36,237 nt of DNA from Paracoccaceae bacterium (GCA_029265455.1 JAJUJF010000011.1:1-36237), one strand, 5' to 3'. Shown: positions 1 through 8,156, numbered from the stretch's first letter. Translations and numbers: made by a program. Notes: generated from the letters alone by a model not told the origin.

Positions 1-2
1 CG

Positions 3-155
3 CCAGGACCGGATGCTCCTCCGGAAACGCCACCCCTTCAGGATCCGCCGGGGACGGATATTCCGACGGAAGTGCCGCCAACGCCCCCCGCCGAGTTGCC
101 ACCGGGCGGTCCGGCCGAGTTGCCGCAGCAGGTGACGCGTGCTTCTGGCGATTGA
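3..155 (+). CDS. C-terminal end of an unidentified protein with a proline-rich tail (partial, 5' end outside window)
   Basis: This frame is open from the left edge and ends at TGA 153-155, giving the last 50 residues. The tail is very rich in Pro, with Glu, Thr and Gly (segments such as PPETPPLQDPPGT and PAELPPGGPAELP), so it is probably disordered. It overlaps the coaX start by 17 bases, which suggests translational coupling and one operon. In related bacteria the gene before coaX is commonly birA, after the nuo genes, but nothing visible here is a recognisable BirA domain. The protein's identity is therefore unknown. The biased composition and exact overlap support real coding; the other two frames give less protein-like sequence. 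Confidence 0.55.
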   Translation, partial: PGPDAPPETPPLQDPPGTDIPTEVPPTPPAELPPGGPAELPQQVTRASGD

Positions 156-924
156 CGTCGGAAATACGAACGCGGTCTTCGCCCTCCATGACGGCACGCA
201 GCTCATTCGTGAATGGCGCTGCCGGACCGAGCGGGCGCGGACGGCGGACGAGTATTTCGTCTGGCTGCGCCAGCTCATGGATTTCTCCGGCGTGAGCGGA
301 CAGGTCGAGTCGGTGATCGTGTCCTCGGTGGTGCCACAGGTTCTTTTCAACTTGCGGGTGCTTGCTGACCGCTATTTCAACACGCGGGCAAAGGTGGTTG
401 GCCGGCCGGATGTCAAGCTGCCGATCGAGGTCCGGGTCGATCCTTCGACAGCGGTCGGTGCGGATCGGCTCGTGAACACGGTAGGGGCGTGGGATCGGTA
501 TGGCGGTGACCTCATCGTGGTCGACTTCGGCACGGCTACCACTTTCGACGTGGTCGGGAGTGATGGCGCCTACGAGGGCGGTGTCATCGCGCCCGGAGTC
601 AATCTCTCGCTCAAGGCGCTGCATGAGGCGGCCGCGGCGCTGCCGTTCATCGATGTCACCAGGCCCGCGCAGGTGGTTGGCACCAATACCGTCGCCTGCA
701 TGCAGTCGGGGATCTTCTGGGGCTATGTCGGGCTGATCGAGGGCGTCTGCGCGAGGATCGCGGAAGAGAGGCAGCGCAGGATGAAGGTGATCGGGACCGG
801 AGGCCTCTCGACGCTCTTCGCCCAGGGAACGGATGTATTCGATGAGGTCGACACCTCGCTCACGATACACGGGCTGGTCCTGATCGACCGGCTGAACAGG
901 GGACAGGAACGGGCAGATGGCTGA
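139..924 (+). CDS. coaX: Type III pantothenate kinase
   Basis: It phosphorylates pantothenate with ATP, the first step of coenzyme A synthesis, in the cytoplasm. The 261-residue protein has the usual CoaX length. The N-terminal phosphate-binding motif is IDVGNTN at residues 5-11. GADR at 107-110 supplies the catalytic Asp of this family, and DFGTATT lies at 129-135, all typical of the ASKHA-fold type III enzymes. The start is GTG at 139: it gives the conserved MLLAIDVGNT opening and is preceded by AGGTGA at 130-135. The gene overlaps the upstream frame and also rnj (8 bases), so translation is probably coupled. No Type I CoaA is seen in the window. Confidence 0.96.
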   Translation: MLLAIDVGNTNAVFALHDGTQLIREWRCRTERARTADEYFVWLRQLMDFSGVSGQVESVIVSSVVPQVLFNLRVLADRYFNTRAKVVGRPDVKLPIEVRVDPSTAVGADRLVNTVGAWDRYGGDLIVVDFGTATTFDVVGSDGAYEGGVIAPGVNLSLKALHEAAAALPFIDVTRPAQVVGTNTVACMQSGIFWGYVGLIEGVCARIAEERQRRMKVIGTGGLSTLFAQGTDVFDEVDTSLTIHGLVLIDRLNRGQERADG

Positions 925-2590
925 CGGAGAACGGCTGATCTATCTCGCGCTCGGCGGCGCGGGCGAGATCGGCATGAACATGTATGTGTACGGTTACGGA
1001 CGGCCGGGCCGGGAACGCCTGATCATGGTCGACTGCGGCGTGACCTTCTCGAACATGGATTCCTCGCCGGGAGTCGATCTCATCATGGCCGATCCGCACT
1101 GGGTCCAGGCGCGGGCTGACCGGCTGGAGGCGATCGTCATCACCCATGCCCACGAGGACCATGTCGGGGCGCTCGGCCTGCTTTTCCCGAGGCTGAAGGC
1201 GCCGGTGGTCTACGCGCGCCGCTTCACGGCGGCGCATGCCAAGCTGAAGATGGAGCGGGCCGGGCAGGACACGACCCTCGTCCATCAGGTCGATCCCTGG
1301 CCGCGCACGGTGCAGGCCGGGCCGTTCACGATCGGGTTCGTGCCCGTCTCGCATTCGATTCCCGAATGTTCGAGCATCGTCATCGACACGCCGGCAGGCC
1401 GGGTGGTGCATTCGGCGGATTTCAAGATCGACCCGTCTCCGGTCGTCGGCGAGCCGTTCAGCCCCGAGACGTTCGGGGAAATCGGCGCGCAGGGGGTGAA
1501 GGCGCTCGTCTGTGATTCAACCAATGTCTTCGTGGAGTGGCCGGGGCGGTCGGAGGCGACGCTTGCGGGACCGATCGGGGAGCTGGTGCGGGAGGCGAAG
1601 GGAATGGTGGTGGCGACCACCTTCGCCTCGAACGTGGCGCGGCTGAAGACGATCGCGGAGGCGGGACAGGCGGCGGGCCGCTCCGTCGTCGTCGTCGGCC
1701 GGGCAATGAAGCAGATGCTGGCCACCGCGCGGACGGCAGAGGTGCTCGACAGCTTTCCCCCGACGCTCGATCCGCAGGACGCACTCGAGATGCCGCGCGA
1801 GCGCCTGCTCGTGCTCGCGACCGGCAGCCAGGGCGAGCGGCGGGCGGCGATGGCGCAGTTTGCCGCCGGCTCCTACCAGGGGATGGAACTCAAGAAGGGC
1901 GACATGGTGCTGTTCTCGTCCCGGACCATCCCGGGGAACGAACTCGACGTGGCCCGTGTCCTCAACCAGCTCTCGGAGCGGGGCGTGCGCGTGGTCGACG
2001 AGTCGGACGGCCGTTACCACGTGTCGGGTCATCCGAACCGGCCGGATCTCGTGACCATGCACGAGCTGCTGCGTCCGCAGATCGTGGTTCCGAACCATGG
2101 CGAGCACCGGCACCTCGTCTCCCATGTGGAACTTGCGCAGGGCGCGGGGCGGCAGGGGCTGGTGGCGGCGAACGGGGCCATCGTCGATCTCACCGGTGAC
2201 GAGGCGCGGGTGGTCGATCATGTCGAGACCGGGCGAATCTATCTCGATGGCACCGAGCTCATCGGCGCAACCGATGGCGTGGTGCGCGAACGGGTGCGGA
2301 TGGCACTGCGCGGCCATGTGGCGGTGAGCGTGATCTTTGACGAGGAGGGGCGGCCGCTTGGCGGTTCCTGGGCCGAGCCGCGCGGTCTTCCGGACACGGA
2401 CCGCTACCCGGACGGCATCGGCGGTGCACTGGAGGCGGCGATCGACGCCAGCCTCGGTCGGGCGAAGAAGGCAGAGCTTGCGAACGACGACACGGTGGAG
2501 CGGCTGGTGGTGCAGGCGTCGAACCGGGTCTGCATGGACCTCCTCGGCAAGAAGCCGGTGGTCACGGTGATGATCAGCCGCCTCGAATAG
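917..2590 (+). CDS. rnj: Ribonuclease J
   Basis: This is a metallo-beta-lactamase/beta-CASP ribonuclease that matures and degrades RNA, with 5'-to-3' exonuclease and endonuclease activities known in the family. Zinc ligands are visible as HAHEDH at residues 77-82, His146 (HSIPEC), Asp168 (HSADFKID) and His394 (PNHGEHRHL). The beta-CASP region runs from about 205 to 375 and includes SSRTIPGNE and HVSGH. The remaining C-terminal region corresponds to the RNase J tail domain. The length of 557 residues is normal. The ATG at 917 lies inside the end of coaX. Rnj next to coaX is a familiar alphaproteobacterial arrangement. The next gene, a DEAD-box helicase, is convergent. Confidence 0.96.
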   Translation: MADGERLIYLALGGAGEIGMNMYVYGYGRPGRERLIMVDCGVTFSNMDSSPGVDLIMADPHWVQARADRLEAIVITHAHEDHVGALGLLFPRLKAPVVYARRFTAAHAKLKMERAGQDTTLVHQVDPWPRTVQAGPFTIGFVPVSHSIPECSSIVIDTPAGRVVHSADFKIDPSPVVGEPFSPETFGEIGAQGVKALVCDSTNVFVEWPGRSEATLAGPIGELVREAKGMVVATTFASNVARLKTIAEAGQAAGRSVVVVGRAMKQMLATARTAEVLDSFPPTLDPQDALEMPRERLLVLATGSQGERRAAMAQFAAGSYQGMELKKGDMVLFSSRTIPGNELDVARVLNQLSERGVRVVDESDGRYHVSGHPNRPDLVTMHELLRPQIVVPNHGEHRHLVSHVELAQGAGRQGLVAANGAIVDLTGDEARVVDHVETGRIYLDGTELIGATDGVVRERVRMALRGHVAVSVIFDEEGRPLGGSWAEPRGLPDTDRYPDGIGGALEAAIDASLGRAKKAELANDDTVERLVVQASNRVCMDLLGKKPVVTVMISRLE

Positions 2591-2610
2591 GGATCAACGC
2601 CTGCCGGGGA

Positions 2611-2634
2611 GCGTGGGCCCATGCATGCCCACGC
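2611..2634. terminator. Hairpin between rnj and the convergent helicase gene
   Basis: GCGTGGGC (2611-2618) and GCCCACGC (2627-2634) form a perfect 8-bp stem with an 8-base loop, beginning 21 bases after the rnj stop. No U-tract follows on either strand, so intrinsic termination is uncertain. It may instead stabilise 3' ends or work with Rho. The rest of 2591-2814 shows nothing convincing. Confidence 0.4.
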
Positions 2635-2814
2635 GTGAAAACCCCATCAAGCCATTGAATCAGAAGAGAAAGAAGATCCTGCTCAAGTGTTAACGGCCGT
2701 GGGGCGCGAGGACCGTTCCGCCGTGCCTCGTCTTCACCCGGATCATCCGTCCGGAGAGGGACCTGCCCGCAATCAGGCGAGCAGGGGGACATGCTTCCCG
2801 GGGCGCGGAGGATG

Positions 2815-4425
2815 TCAGGCGGCCGGGGCGGCCTCGACCTGCTGCGGCTGCTGCGCCTCCTCACTGGTCCGGCTGCGGGTGCGGCTGCGGCGGACGGTGC
2901 GGCTGCGGGGCCTCGCCTCGGCGGCAGGTTCCTCTGCCGGGGTCGCGGGAGTTTCGGAAGCCGGCGTTGCCGGTTTCGCGGCCTGCGCGGATGCAGTCTC
3001 GGCGGTCATGCGGAAATCGCGCAGGAGGAAGGCCGGCACATGGCTGCCAAGGCCGGTGACCGGATGATGGTCGCTTCCCCTGTCCCGACGGCCCCTGCGG
3101 GCGCCCGCGTCGGCGGCAGACCTTGCTGCCGTCCGTGCTGCCGGCGGAGCTGGCTGGGTGTCGGCGCCGTTGCCCCGCGAGGCAGGTGCGGCACGAGATG
3201 CGCTCCGCGAGCGGTGCCGCGGGGAGGACTGCTCGCGCCGTTCGGTCTCGGGCTTGGCTTCCGCAGATGGCGTGCCGAGGGGATCCTCCATCTCCGGGAT
3301 CTGGCGCGCGACCAGTTCCTCGATCTTCTCGAGATATTTCGTCTCGTGCGGGAGACAGATCGTCACCGACTTGCCGGAACGGCCAGCGCGGCCGGTGCGG
3401 CCGATCCGGTGGACGTAGTCCTCGGAATGGATCGGCACGTCGAAGTTGAAGACGTGGCTGACGCTCGGGATGTCGAGGCCACGGGCCGCGACATCGGAAG
3501 CCACGAGAAGCTTGAGCTCGCCGTCGCGGAAGCCGTTGAGGATGCGCGTGCGCACCGACTGGTCGAGGTCGCCATGCAGTGCGCCGGCGTCGAACCCGTG
3601 CTTCCTGAGGGATTTCGCGACGATATCGACGTCGCGCTTGCGGTTGCAGAAGATGATGCCATTGGTGAGCCCCTCGCCCTCGGCCCGCAGGATGCGGCGG
3701 AGGATCTCGCGCTTCTCGCTGTCGGCGCGGTCCTTGCGGGAGGGGGCGTGCTTGCAGACGAACTGGTCGATCGTCTCGGCCGTCGTGGCCTGGCGCGCGA
3801 CCTCGACGCGGACGGGGTTGTGCAGGAATTCCTCGGTGAGGCGGGTGATCTCGGGCGGCATCGTTGCCGAGAAGAAGAGCGTCTGACGGGTAAGTGCCGG
3901 CGTCAGCTTGAAGATGCGCTCGATATCGGGGATGAAGCCCATGTCGAGCATCCGGTCGGCCTCGTCCACCACCATGATCTGCACGCCGGTGAGCATCAGC
4001 TTGCCGCGTTCGAAATGGTCGAGGAGGCGGCCCGGTGTCGCGATCAGCACGTCGACGCCGCGGTCGATCAGCTTGTCCTGGTCCTTGAAGGAGACGCCGC
4101 CGATCAGCAACGCCATCGAGAGTTTCACGTGTTTGGCGTAGCTCTCGAAGTTCTCGGCAACCTGGGCGGCCAGTTCGCGGGTCGGCGCGAGGACGAGGCT
4201 GCGTGGCATCCGGGCGCGGGCGCGGCCCTTCTGCAGGAGGGAGATCATCGGGAGGGTGAAGGAGGCGGTCTTGCCCGTTCCCGTCTGCGCGATCCCGAGG
4301 ACGTCGCGGCCCTCAAGGGCGTGGGGGATGGCCTGGGCCTGGATCGGTGTCGGTTTTTCGTAACCTGTTTCGGCAACGGCTTTGAGAACCCGCGGGTCCA
4401 GGGCTAGATCTGTAAAGCTTGTCAT
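2815..4425 (-). CDS. rhlE: DEAD-box ATP-dependent RNA helicase, RhlE type
   Basis: It unwinds RNA duplexes using ATP, with likely roles in ribosome assembly and RNA turnover. Numbering from the chosen start, the core has a Q motif (PTPIQAQ, 26-32), Walker A AQTGTGKT (46-53), PTRELA (81-86), DEAD (154-157), SAT (186-188), ARGLDIP (314-320) and HRIGRTGR (339-346). After about residue 390 comes a roughly 145-residue tail rich in Ala, Pro, Arg and Glu, probably disordered and RNA-binding. I chose ATG 4425 (MTSFTDLALD) because AGGA sits just upstream and this opening matches the family. An in-frame ATG at 4452 lacks a ribosome site. The symbol is a family-level assignment, since several RhlE paralogues exist in such genomes. 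Confidence 0.9.
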   Translation of the reverse strand: MTSFTDLALDPRVLKAVAETGYEKPTPIQAQAIPHALEGRDVLGIAQTGTGKTASFTLPMISLLQKGRARARMPRSLVLAPTRELAAQVAENFESYAKHVKLSMALLIGGVSFKDQDKLIDRGVDVLIATPGRLLDHFERGKLMLTGVQIMVVDEADRMLDMGFIPDIERIFKLTPALTRQTLFFSATMPPEITRLTEEFLHNPVRVEVARQATTAETIDQFVCKHAPSRKDRADSEKREILRRILRAEGEGLTNGIIFCNRKRDVDIVAKSLRKHGFDAGALHGDLDQSVRTRILNGFRDGELKLLVASDVAARGLDIPSVSHVFNFDVPIHSEDYVHRIGRTGRAGRSGKSVTICLPHETKYLEKIEELVARQIPEMEDPLGTPSAEAKPETERREQSSPRHRSRSASRAAPASRGNGADTQPAPPAARTAARSAADAGARRGRRDRGSDHHPVTGLGSHVPAFLLRDFRMTAETASAQAAKPATPASETPATPAEEPAAEARPRSRTVRRSRTRSRTSEEAQQPQQVEAAPAA

Positions 4426-4520
4426 GAAGTCCTGTTCGGTTGAATACGGCATGATTGGCCGCCATTCACTCCGAGCGGCCCGGCGCGCTCCCGCATTGAA
4501 GCGCTCCCATCACGAGTGGC

Positions 4521-4549
4521 CACATAGTGTTCTTGCGTCGCAGCGTCAA
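4521..4549 (-). promoter_or_regulatory. Promoter for the DEAD-box helicase
   Basis: On the minus strand TTGACG (4549-4544) and TATGTG (4526-4521) are separated by exactly 17 bases, close to the housekeeping sigma consensus. It would give an untranslated leader of roughly 90 bases before the ATG at 4425. Pattern match only. Confidence 0.5.
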
Positions 4550-4628
4550 TCCGGAAGGGCATTTTTCGGGTAATTTGCCGCTTGTTGTGATGCATTTTCT
4601 GCGGAACGGCAGCGGATATTGCTGCATG

Positions 4629-4650
4629 AGCGGCGGGCGGAACCGCCGCT
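4629..4650. other. GC-rich inverted repeat upstream of the NUDIX gene
   Basis: AGCGGCGG (4629-4636) and CCGCCGCT (4643-4650) form a perfect 8-bp stem around a 6-base loop. It is followed on the plus strand by a pyrimidine-rich stretch but no U-run. It could be a leader hairpin or operator for the downstream pair; function unknown. Confidence 0.35.
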
Positions 4651-4740
4651 GCCGCTCTCCTGTTCTTTCCGCAGGCCGGATCTTGCCGGGGAACATCCCG
4701 CCGATGGTCCGTCATCGGTTCGGAGAGGTATGGAACGAGG

Positions 4741-5619
4741 ATGACCAAGCGCGAAGCCATGGACTGGACGGCACCGGAGGTGCGGGCGGCCCTTGATGCG
4801 TCGGGGGAGGCTGCGGATTACTGCCGTGACGTCCTCGGGCGGGCCGGGCCGGTGGAACTGCCGGCGCCGATCCTCGCGGAGATGGTGGCGGAGATCGCGG
4901 GCTGGGCGGGGCGGATCCCCGTGGCCGAAGCGGTGAAGCTCCTGCCCATGACCCGGGCCCGGGCGCTGGCGCGGGTGCGCGGGAGGGAGGCGCCGGGGGC
5001 GACGCTGCGGACGGAGCGGGGGGAGGGCGATGTCGAGATCCGCCGGATCGAGCGGCCGTTCGTCGGCTTCTTTGCGCTCGAGCGCCATCGGCTGCGGCAC
5101 CGGCGATTCGACGGCAGCATCTCCGGGGAGATCGAGCGGCTGGTCTTCGCGAGCGGCGATGCGGTGACGGTGCTGCCCTATGATCCACGCCGGGACCGGG
5201 TGCTGCTGATCGAGCAGTTCCGCGCCGGGCCGCACGCGCGGAAGGACCGTCTGCCCTGGTGTCTCGAGGCCATCGCCGGGCGGTGCGACGCCACGGAGAG
5301 TCTCGAGGCGACAGCGCGGCGCGAGGCACGGGAGGAGGCGGGGCTGGAGCTCGGGCGGGTGGAGCCCATCCTCGGCTATTACCCGACGCCCGCGCTTGCC
5401 GCCGAGCATATCACCTCCTTCGTTGGCGAGGCGGATCTCGGGGGGGAGCACGGGGTCTTCGGGCTTGCATCCGAACATGAGGACATCCGTGCCTTTGCCG
5501 TCCCGCGCGGGGAGGCGATGGCGGCGCTCGCCTCGGGCGAGGTGAACAACGCGCCGCTGGCGGTCTCGCTCCTCTGGCTTGCGCTCAACGCGGAGAGGCT
5601 CCGTCGGGAATGGGCGTGA
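4741..5619 (+). CDS. TrgB-like NUDIX hydrolase (ADP-ribose pyrophosphatase family)
   Basis: The C-terminal two thirds (about residues 97-292) are a NudF/ADP-ribose pyrophosphatase domain, expected to cleave ADP-ribose or similar nucleoside diphosphates. The Nudix box is intact: G180, five residues, E186, seven residues, then REAREEAGL at 194-202. The core opens with DVEIRRIERPFVGFF and carries AVTVLPYDP and LLIEQFR. The first 95 or so residues are extra, helical-looking and not recognised by me. In R. sphaeroides trgB, a NUDIX gene, sits with cysK in a tellurite-resistance locus; the same order here suggests orthology. ATG 4741 follows GGAACGAGG; ATG 4759 is an alternative start. Its physiological substrate and any tellurite role are inference. 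Confidence 0.85.
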   Translation: MTKREAMDWTAPEVRAALDASGEAADYCRDVLGRAGPVELPAPILAEMVAEIAGWAGRIPVAEAVKLLPMTRARALARVRGREAPGATLRTERGEGDVEIRRIERPFVGFFALERHRLRHRRFDGSISGEIERLVFASGDAVTVLPYDPRRDRVLLIEQFRAGPHARKDRLPWCLEAIAGRCDATESLEATARREAREEAGLELGRVEPILGYYPTPALAAEHITSFVGEADLGGEHGVFGLASEHEDIRAFAVPRGEAMAALASGEVNNAPLAVSLLWLALNAERLRREWA

Positions 5620-5701
5620 CCGCGGCGGGGCGGAGGCTGCCTTGATGAAGCGCGGGCAAGGGACTAGAGGTCCGGAGACAGGCGACCGGGAGGAAAAGAC
5701 G

Positions 5702-6736
5702 ATGCATGTGGCCAGGGACCTGCCTGATGCCGTGGGGCGCACACCACTGATCCGGCTCCGGCGGGCGTCCGAAGAGACCGGTTGCGAGATTCTCGGCAAG
5801 TGCGAGTTCCTCAATCCCGGACAGTCGGTCAAGGACCGTGCCGCGCTCTACCTCATCCGCGATGCGGTGGCGCGGGGGGCGCTGCGGCCCGGAGGGACGA
5901 TCGTCGAGGGGACGGCCGGAAATACCGGCATCGGCCTTGCGCTGATCGGCGCGGCGATGGGGTTCCGGACGGTGATCGTCATCCCCGAGACCCAGAGCCA
6001 GGAAAAGAAGGACATGCTCCGGCTTGCGGGAGCTTCCCTCGTCGAGGTGCCGGCGGTGCCCTACCGCGATCCGAACAACTACGTGAAATACTCGGGCCGT
6101 CTCGCCGAGGCGCTGGCGAAGACCGAGGCGGCGGGGGCGATCTGGGCGAACCAGTTCGACAACACCGCGAACCGGCAGGCGCACGTCGAGACCACGGCGC
6201 CCGAGATCTGGGAGCAGACCGGCGGCAGGGTCGACGGGTTCATCTGCGCGGTCGGGACCGGCGGCACGCTTGCCGGCGTCGCGGAGGGGCTGCGGGCGCG
6301 CAAGCCGGAGGTGAAGATCGGCCTCGCCGATCCCGACGGCGCCGCCCTCTACAACTGGTATGCTCATGGCGAGCTGAAATCCGAGGGTGAGTCGATCACG
6401 GAGGGGATCGGGCAGGGGCGGATCACCGGGAATCTCGAGGGGCTCACGGTCGATCTTCCCTACAACATCCCGGACGCGGAAGCGGTGCCGGTCGTCTTCC
6501 AGCTTCTCGAGGAGGAGGGGCTCTGCCTTGGCGGCTCGTCGGGGATCAACGTCGCGGGTGCCATCCGCATGGCGCGCGACCTCGGGCCGGGGCACACAAT
6601 CGTCACGGTGCTGTGCGATTACGGCACGCGCTACCAGTCGAAGCTCTTCAATCCGGAGTTCCTGCGCTCGAAGGCGCTGCCGGTGCCGGCGTGGCTGGAG
6701 AGGGGGACGGAGGGTCTGCCGGACGTCTTCGCCTGA
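5702..6736 (+). CDS. cysK: Cysteine synthase A-type PLP enzyme (O-acetylserine sulfhydrylase family)
   Basis: This fold-type II PLP enzyme is expected to make cysteine from O-acetylserine and sulfide. The PLP lysine is K44 in NPGQSVKDRA. EGTAGNTGIG is the substrate-binding loop, GTGGTLAG the phosphate-binding loop, and GGSSGIN the late pyridine-nitrogen serine region. The 344-residue length and an insert around PAVPYRDPNNYVKYSG match a longer CysK group found in Rhodobacterales rather than the roughly 310-residue enterobacterial enzyme. ATG 5702 is preceded by GGGAGG with an 8-base spacer; the frame is open further upstream but has no family match there. It lies 82 bases after the NUDIX gene on the same strand and probably shares its transcript. 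Confidence 0.88.
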   Translation: MHVARDLPDAVGRTPLIRLRRASEETGCEILGKCEFLNPGQSVKDRAALYLIRDAVARGALRPGGTIVEGTAGNTGIGLALIGAAMGFRTVIVIPETQSQEKKDMLRLAGASLVEVPAVPYRDPNNYVKYSGRLAEALAKTEAAGAIWANQFDNTANRQAHVETTAPEIWEQTGGRVDGFICAVGTGGTLAGVAEGLRARKPEVKIGLADPDGAALYNWYAHGELKSEGESITEGIGQGRITGNLEGLTVDLPYNIPDAEAVPVVFQLLEEEGLCLGGSSGINVAGAIRMARDLGPGHTIVTVLCDYGTRYQSKLFNPEFLRSKALPVPAWLERGTEGLPDVFA

Positions 6737-6747
6737 AGCACGCAGGT

Positions 6748-7587
6748 TCAGGCAGGTTCCGGCAGTCGTGTCCAGCTGAGGCATCCGGCGGCAACAGGAC
6801 CGCTCGAGACGAGAAGCGCACCGTGGCTGTAGAGTGCCAGGGGTCGCGCCTCGGGGCCTAGCGCGATCAGCCAGACGCCTCCTGATGCATCGCTCCAGAC
6901 CGGGGTTCCGCCAGCGGCCTCGGCGGCGGTGATAACGCCCGGCAGGCCGATGCCGGAGCGGAAGACCACCAACGCCCGATCATCGGGAAGCCCCGCGGGC
7001 GGCAGGGCGGCCATCCCGCCCGAGAGGATTGCCATGAGGCCAAGGGTGCCGGCCCCCACGCGCGCCTGCCTCGGGCGCGCGCTGCCCGGGGGTGGAGCCC
7101 GGCGCAGGAGCCACCAGCCGAAAAGGGCAGTGCCGAGCCCGAAGGGCACGAACCAGAGGAGATCCCAGAGCAGCGGGTTGTCGGTATCCATCCTGATGCG
7201 GTGGAGGCCGAGGAGCCAGTGCGAGAGGATCGCGTCGGCCACATGCCAGGCGCCGAAGCCGAGAAGGCCCGAACCCGCGAGCCGGCCGCTGGCGCCCGGA
7301 TCGGTCAGGAAAGCGCGGGCGCGCCAGAGCAGCCAGAGGCCGGCTCCGGTCACGAGATAGGTGAAGAGATGAAAGATCCCGTCGGCCAGCACCTGGAAGC
7401 GCAGGTCGGCCGCGGTCTCGCCGGGGGCAGCGCCGCTCAGCAGGTGGTGCCACTGGAGGATCTGGTGGAGAAGGATGCCGTCGAAGAAGCCACCGAGGCC
7501 GAAGCCGAGGGCAAGGCCCGCGATCGCGACCTGTCTGCCATCCGGTCCCCTGGCCGGAAGCGGGGAGAGGGGGGCGCGCGTGGTCAT
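6748..7587 (-). CDS. DUF2243 integral membrane protein
   Basis: The N-terminal half matches DUF2243, with the signature GGFFDGILLHQILQWHH in the first membrane segment and further hydrophobic segments around FHLFTYLVTGAGLWLLW, the AWHVADAILSHWLLGLHRI region, and DLLWFVPFGLGTALFGWWLL. After a fifth hydrophobic stretch (TLGLMAILSGGMAAL) comes a roughly 90-residue, probably periplasmic domain that I do not recognise. The function of DUF2243 is not established. ATG 7587 is chosen because the DUF begins soon after and a GGAG lies upstream; an open frame extends to 7722 but reads as low-quality Arg/Pro sequence. Only 11 bases separate its stop from the convergent cysK stop, and no terminator is visible there. 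Confidence 0.85.
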   Translation of the reverse strand: MTTRAPLSPLPARGPDGRQVAIAGLALGFGLGGFFDGILLHQILQWHHLLSGAAPGETAADLRFQVLADGIFHLFTYLVTGAGLWLLWRARAFLTDPGASGRLAGSGLLGFGAWHVADAILSHWLLGLHRIRMDTDNPLLWDLLWFVPFGLGTALFGWWLLRRAPPPGSARPRQARVGAGTLGLMAILSGGMAALPPAGLPDDRALVVFRSGIGLPGVITAAEAAGGTPVWSDASGGVWLIALGPEARPLALYSHGALLVSSGPVAAGCLSWTRLPEPA

Positions 7588-7742
7588 GGCATTGGCTCCG
7601 GCGGATACGGAACGGGAGGACAATGGTCTGCGCAGTCCCTTGTTCCGCCATGGGCGAGGGAACGGACACCCCCGGCGCCGGGTTTTCCGCAGGTCCCGGG
7701 CCGCTGGTCTGCAGCCGGGCATCAGAAACGGAGGATGGCGAG

Positions 7743-8069
7743 ATGACGGCGTTCCTGATAGCCGAGGTCAAGGTGACGGATGACGGATGGGTTCCGGATT
7801 ACGCGGCACAGGTGCATGAGATCGCGGCGAGACACGGCGGCAGGTATCTCTCGCGCAGCGGAAACATCCGCACGCTCGAGGGGGACGCGCCGGATCTCAC
7901 GCTCATCGCGCTGATCGAGTTCCCGTCGATGGAAGCCGTCGAGGCTTTCGTGAACGACCCGGACTACGCGCCGTTCGCGACAGCCCGGAGAGCGGGGAGC
8001 ACCGGCCGGTTCCTCGCCATCGACGACAGCGACCTTGCCGGCGGGATACCCTATCTGCCGAAGGGGTGA
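7743..8069 (+). CDS. DUF1330 family protein
   Basis: This is a small 108-residue protein with the dimeric alpha/beta-barrel pattern of DUF1330: TAFLIAEVKVTD, GGRYLSRSGNIRTLEGD, LIALIEFPSMEAVEAFVNDP and a final beta strand. The family belongs to the ferredoxin-like dimeric barrels. Its biochemical role is unknown. ATG 7743 has GGAGG eight bases upstream. An upstream in-frame GTG-type start region (7623) gives poor sequence. It is transcribed divergently from the DUF2243 gene and nothing suggests an operon with rplU, which starts 256 bases later. Confidence 0.85.
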   Translation: MTAFLIAEVKVTDDGWVPDYAAQVHEIAARHGGRYLSRSGNIRTLEGDAPDLTLIALIEFPSMEAVEAFVNDPDYAPFATARRAGSTGRFLAIDDSDLAGGIPYLPKG

Positions 8070-8156
8070 GTCAGGCGGCGTGCGGATGCGGTTGCCCGCG
8101 CCGGGTGGCCGCGCCCTGCATGGGCGGCAAGGTATCCGGGGTCCTGCCGTTCCGTC

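Larger units (their letters stand above)
4426..4740. other. Divergent intergenic region between the helicase and the NUDIX gene
   Basis: This 315-bp gap is less GC-rich than its surroundings in the 4520-4620 stretch. It holds a good leftward promoter for the helicase and a GC-rich hairpin, described separately. I see no convincing rightward promoter and no conserved small gene. TrgA, which precedes trgB in R. sphaeroides, is not encoded here. Confidence 0.6.

Noticed and set aside
2791..4407. A 538-codon plus-strand open frame opposite the helicase
   Set aside because: The minus strand has all DEAD-box motifs in order; the plus frame has none and only mirrors it.
7671..7682. CCCGGCGCCGGG palindrome followed by TTTT
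   Set aside because: It looks like a small terminator but lies upstream of the DUF1330 gene with no plus-strand gene before it; probably chance in GC-rich DNA.
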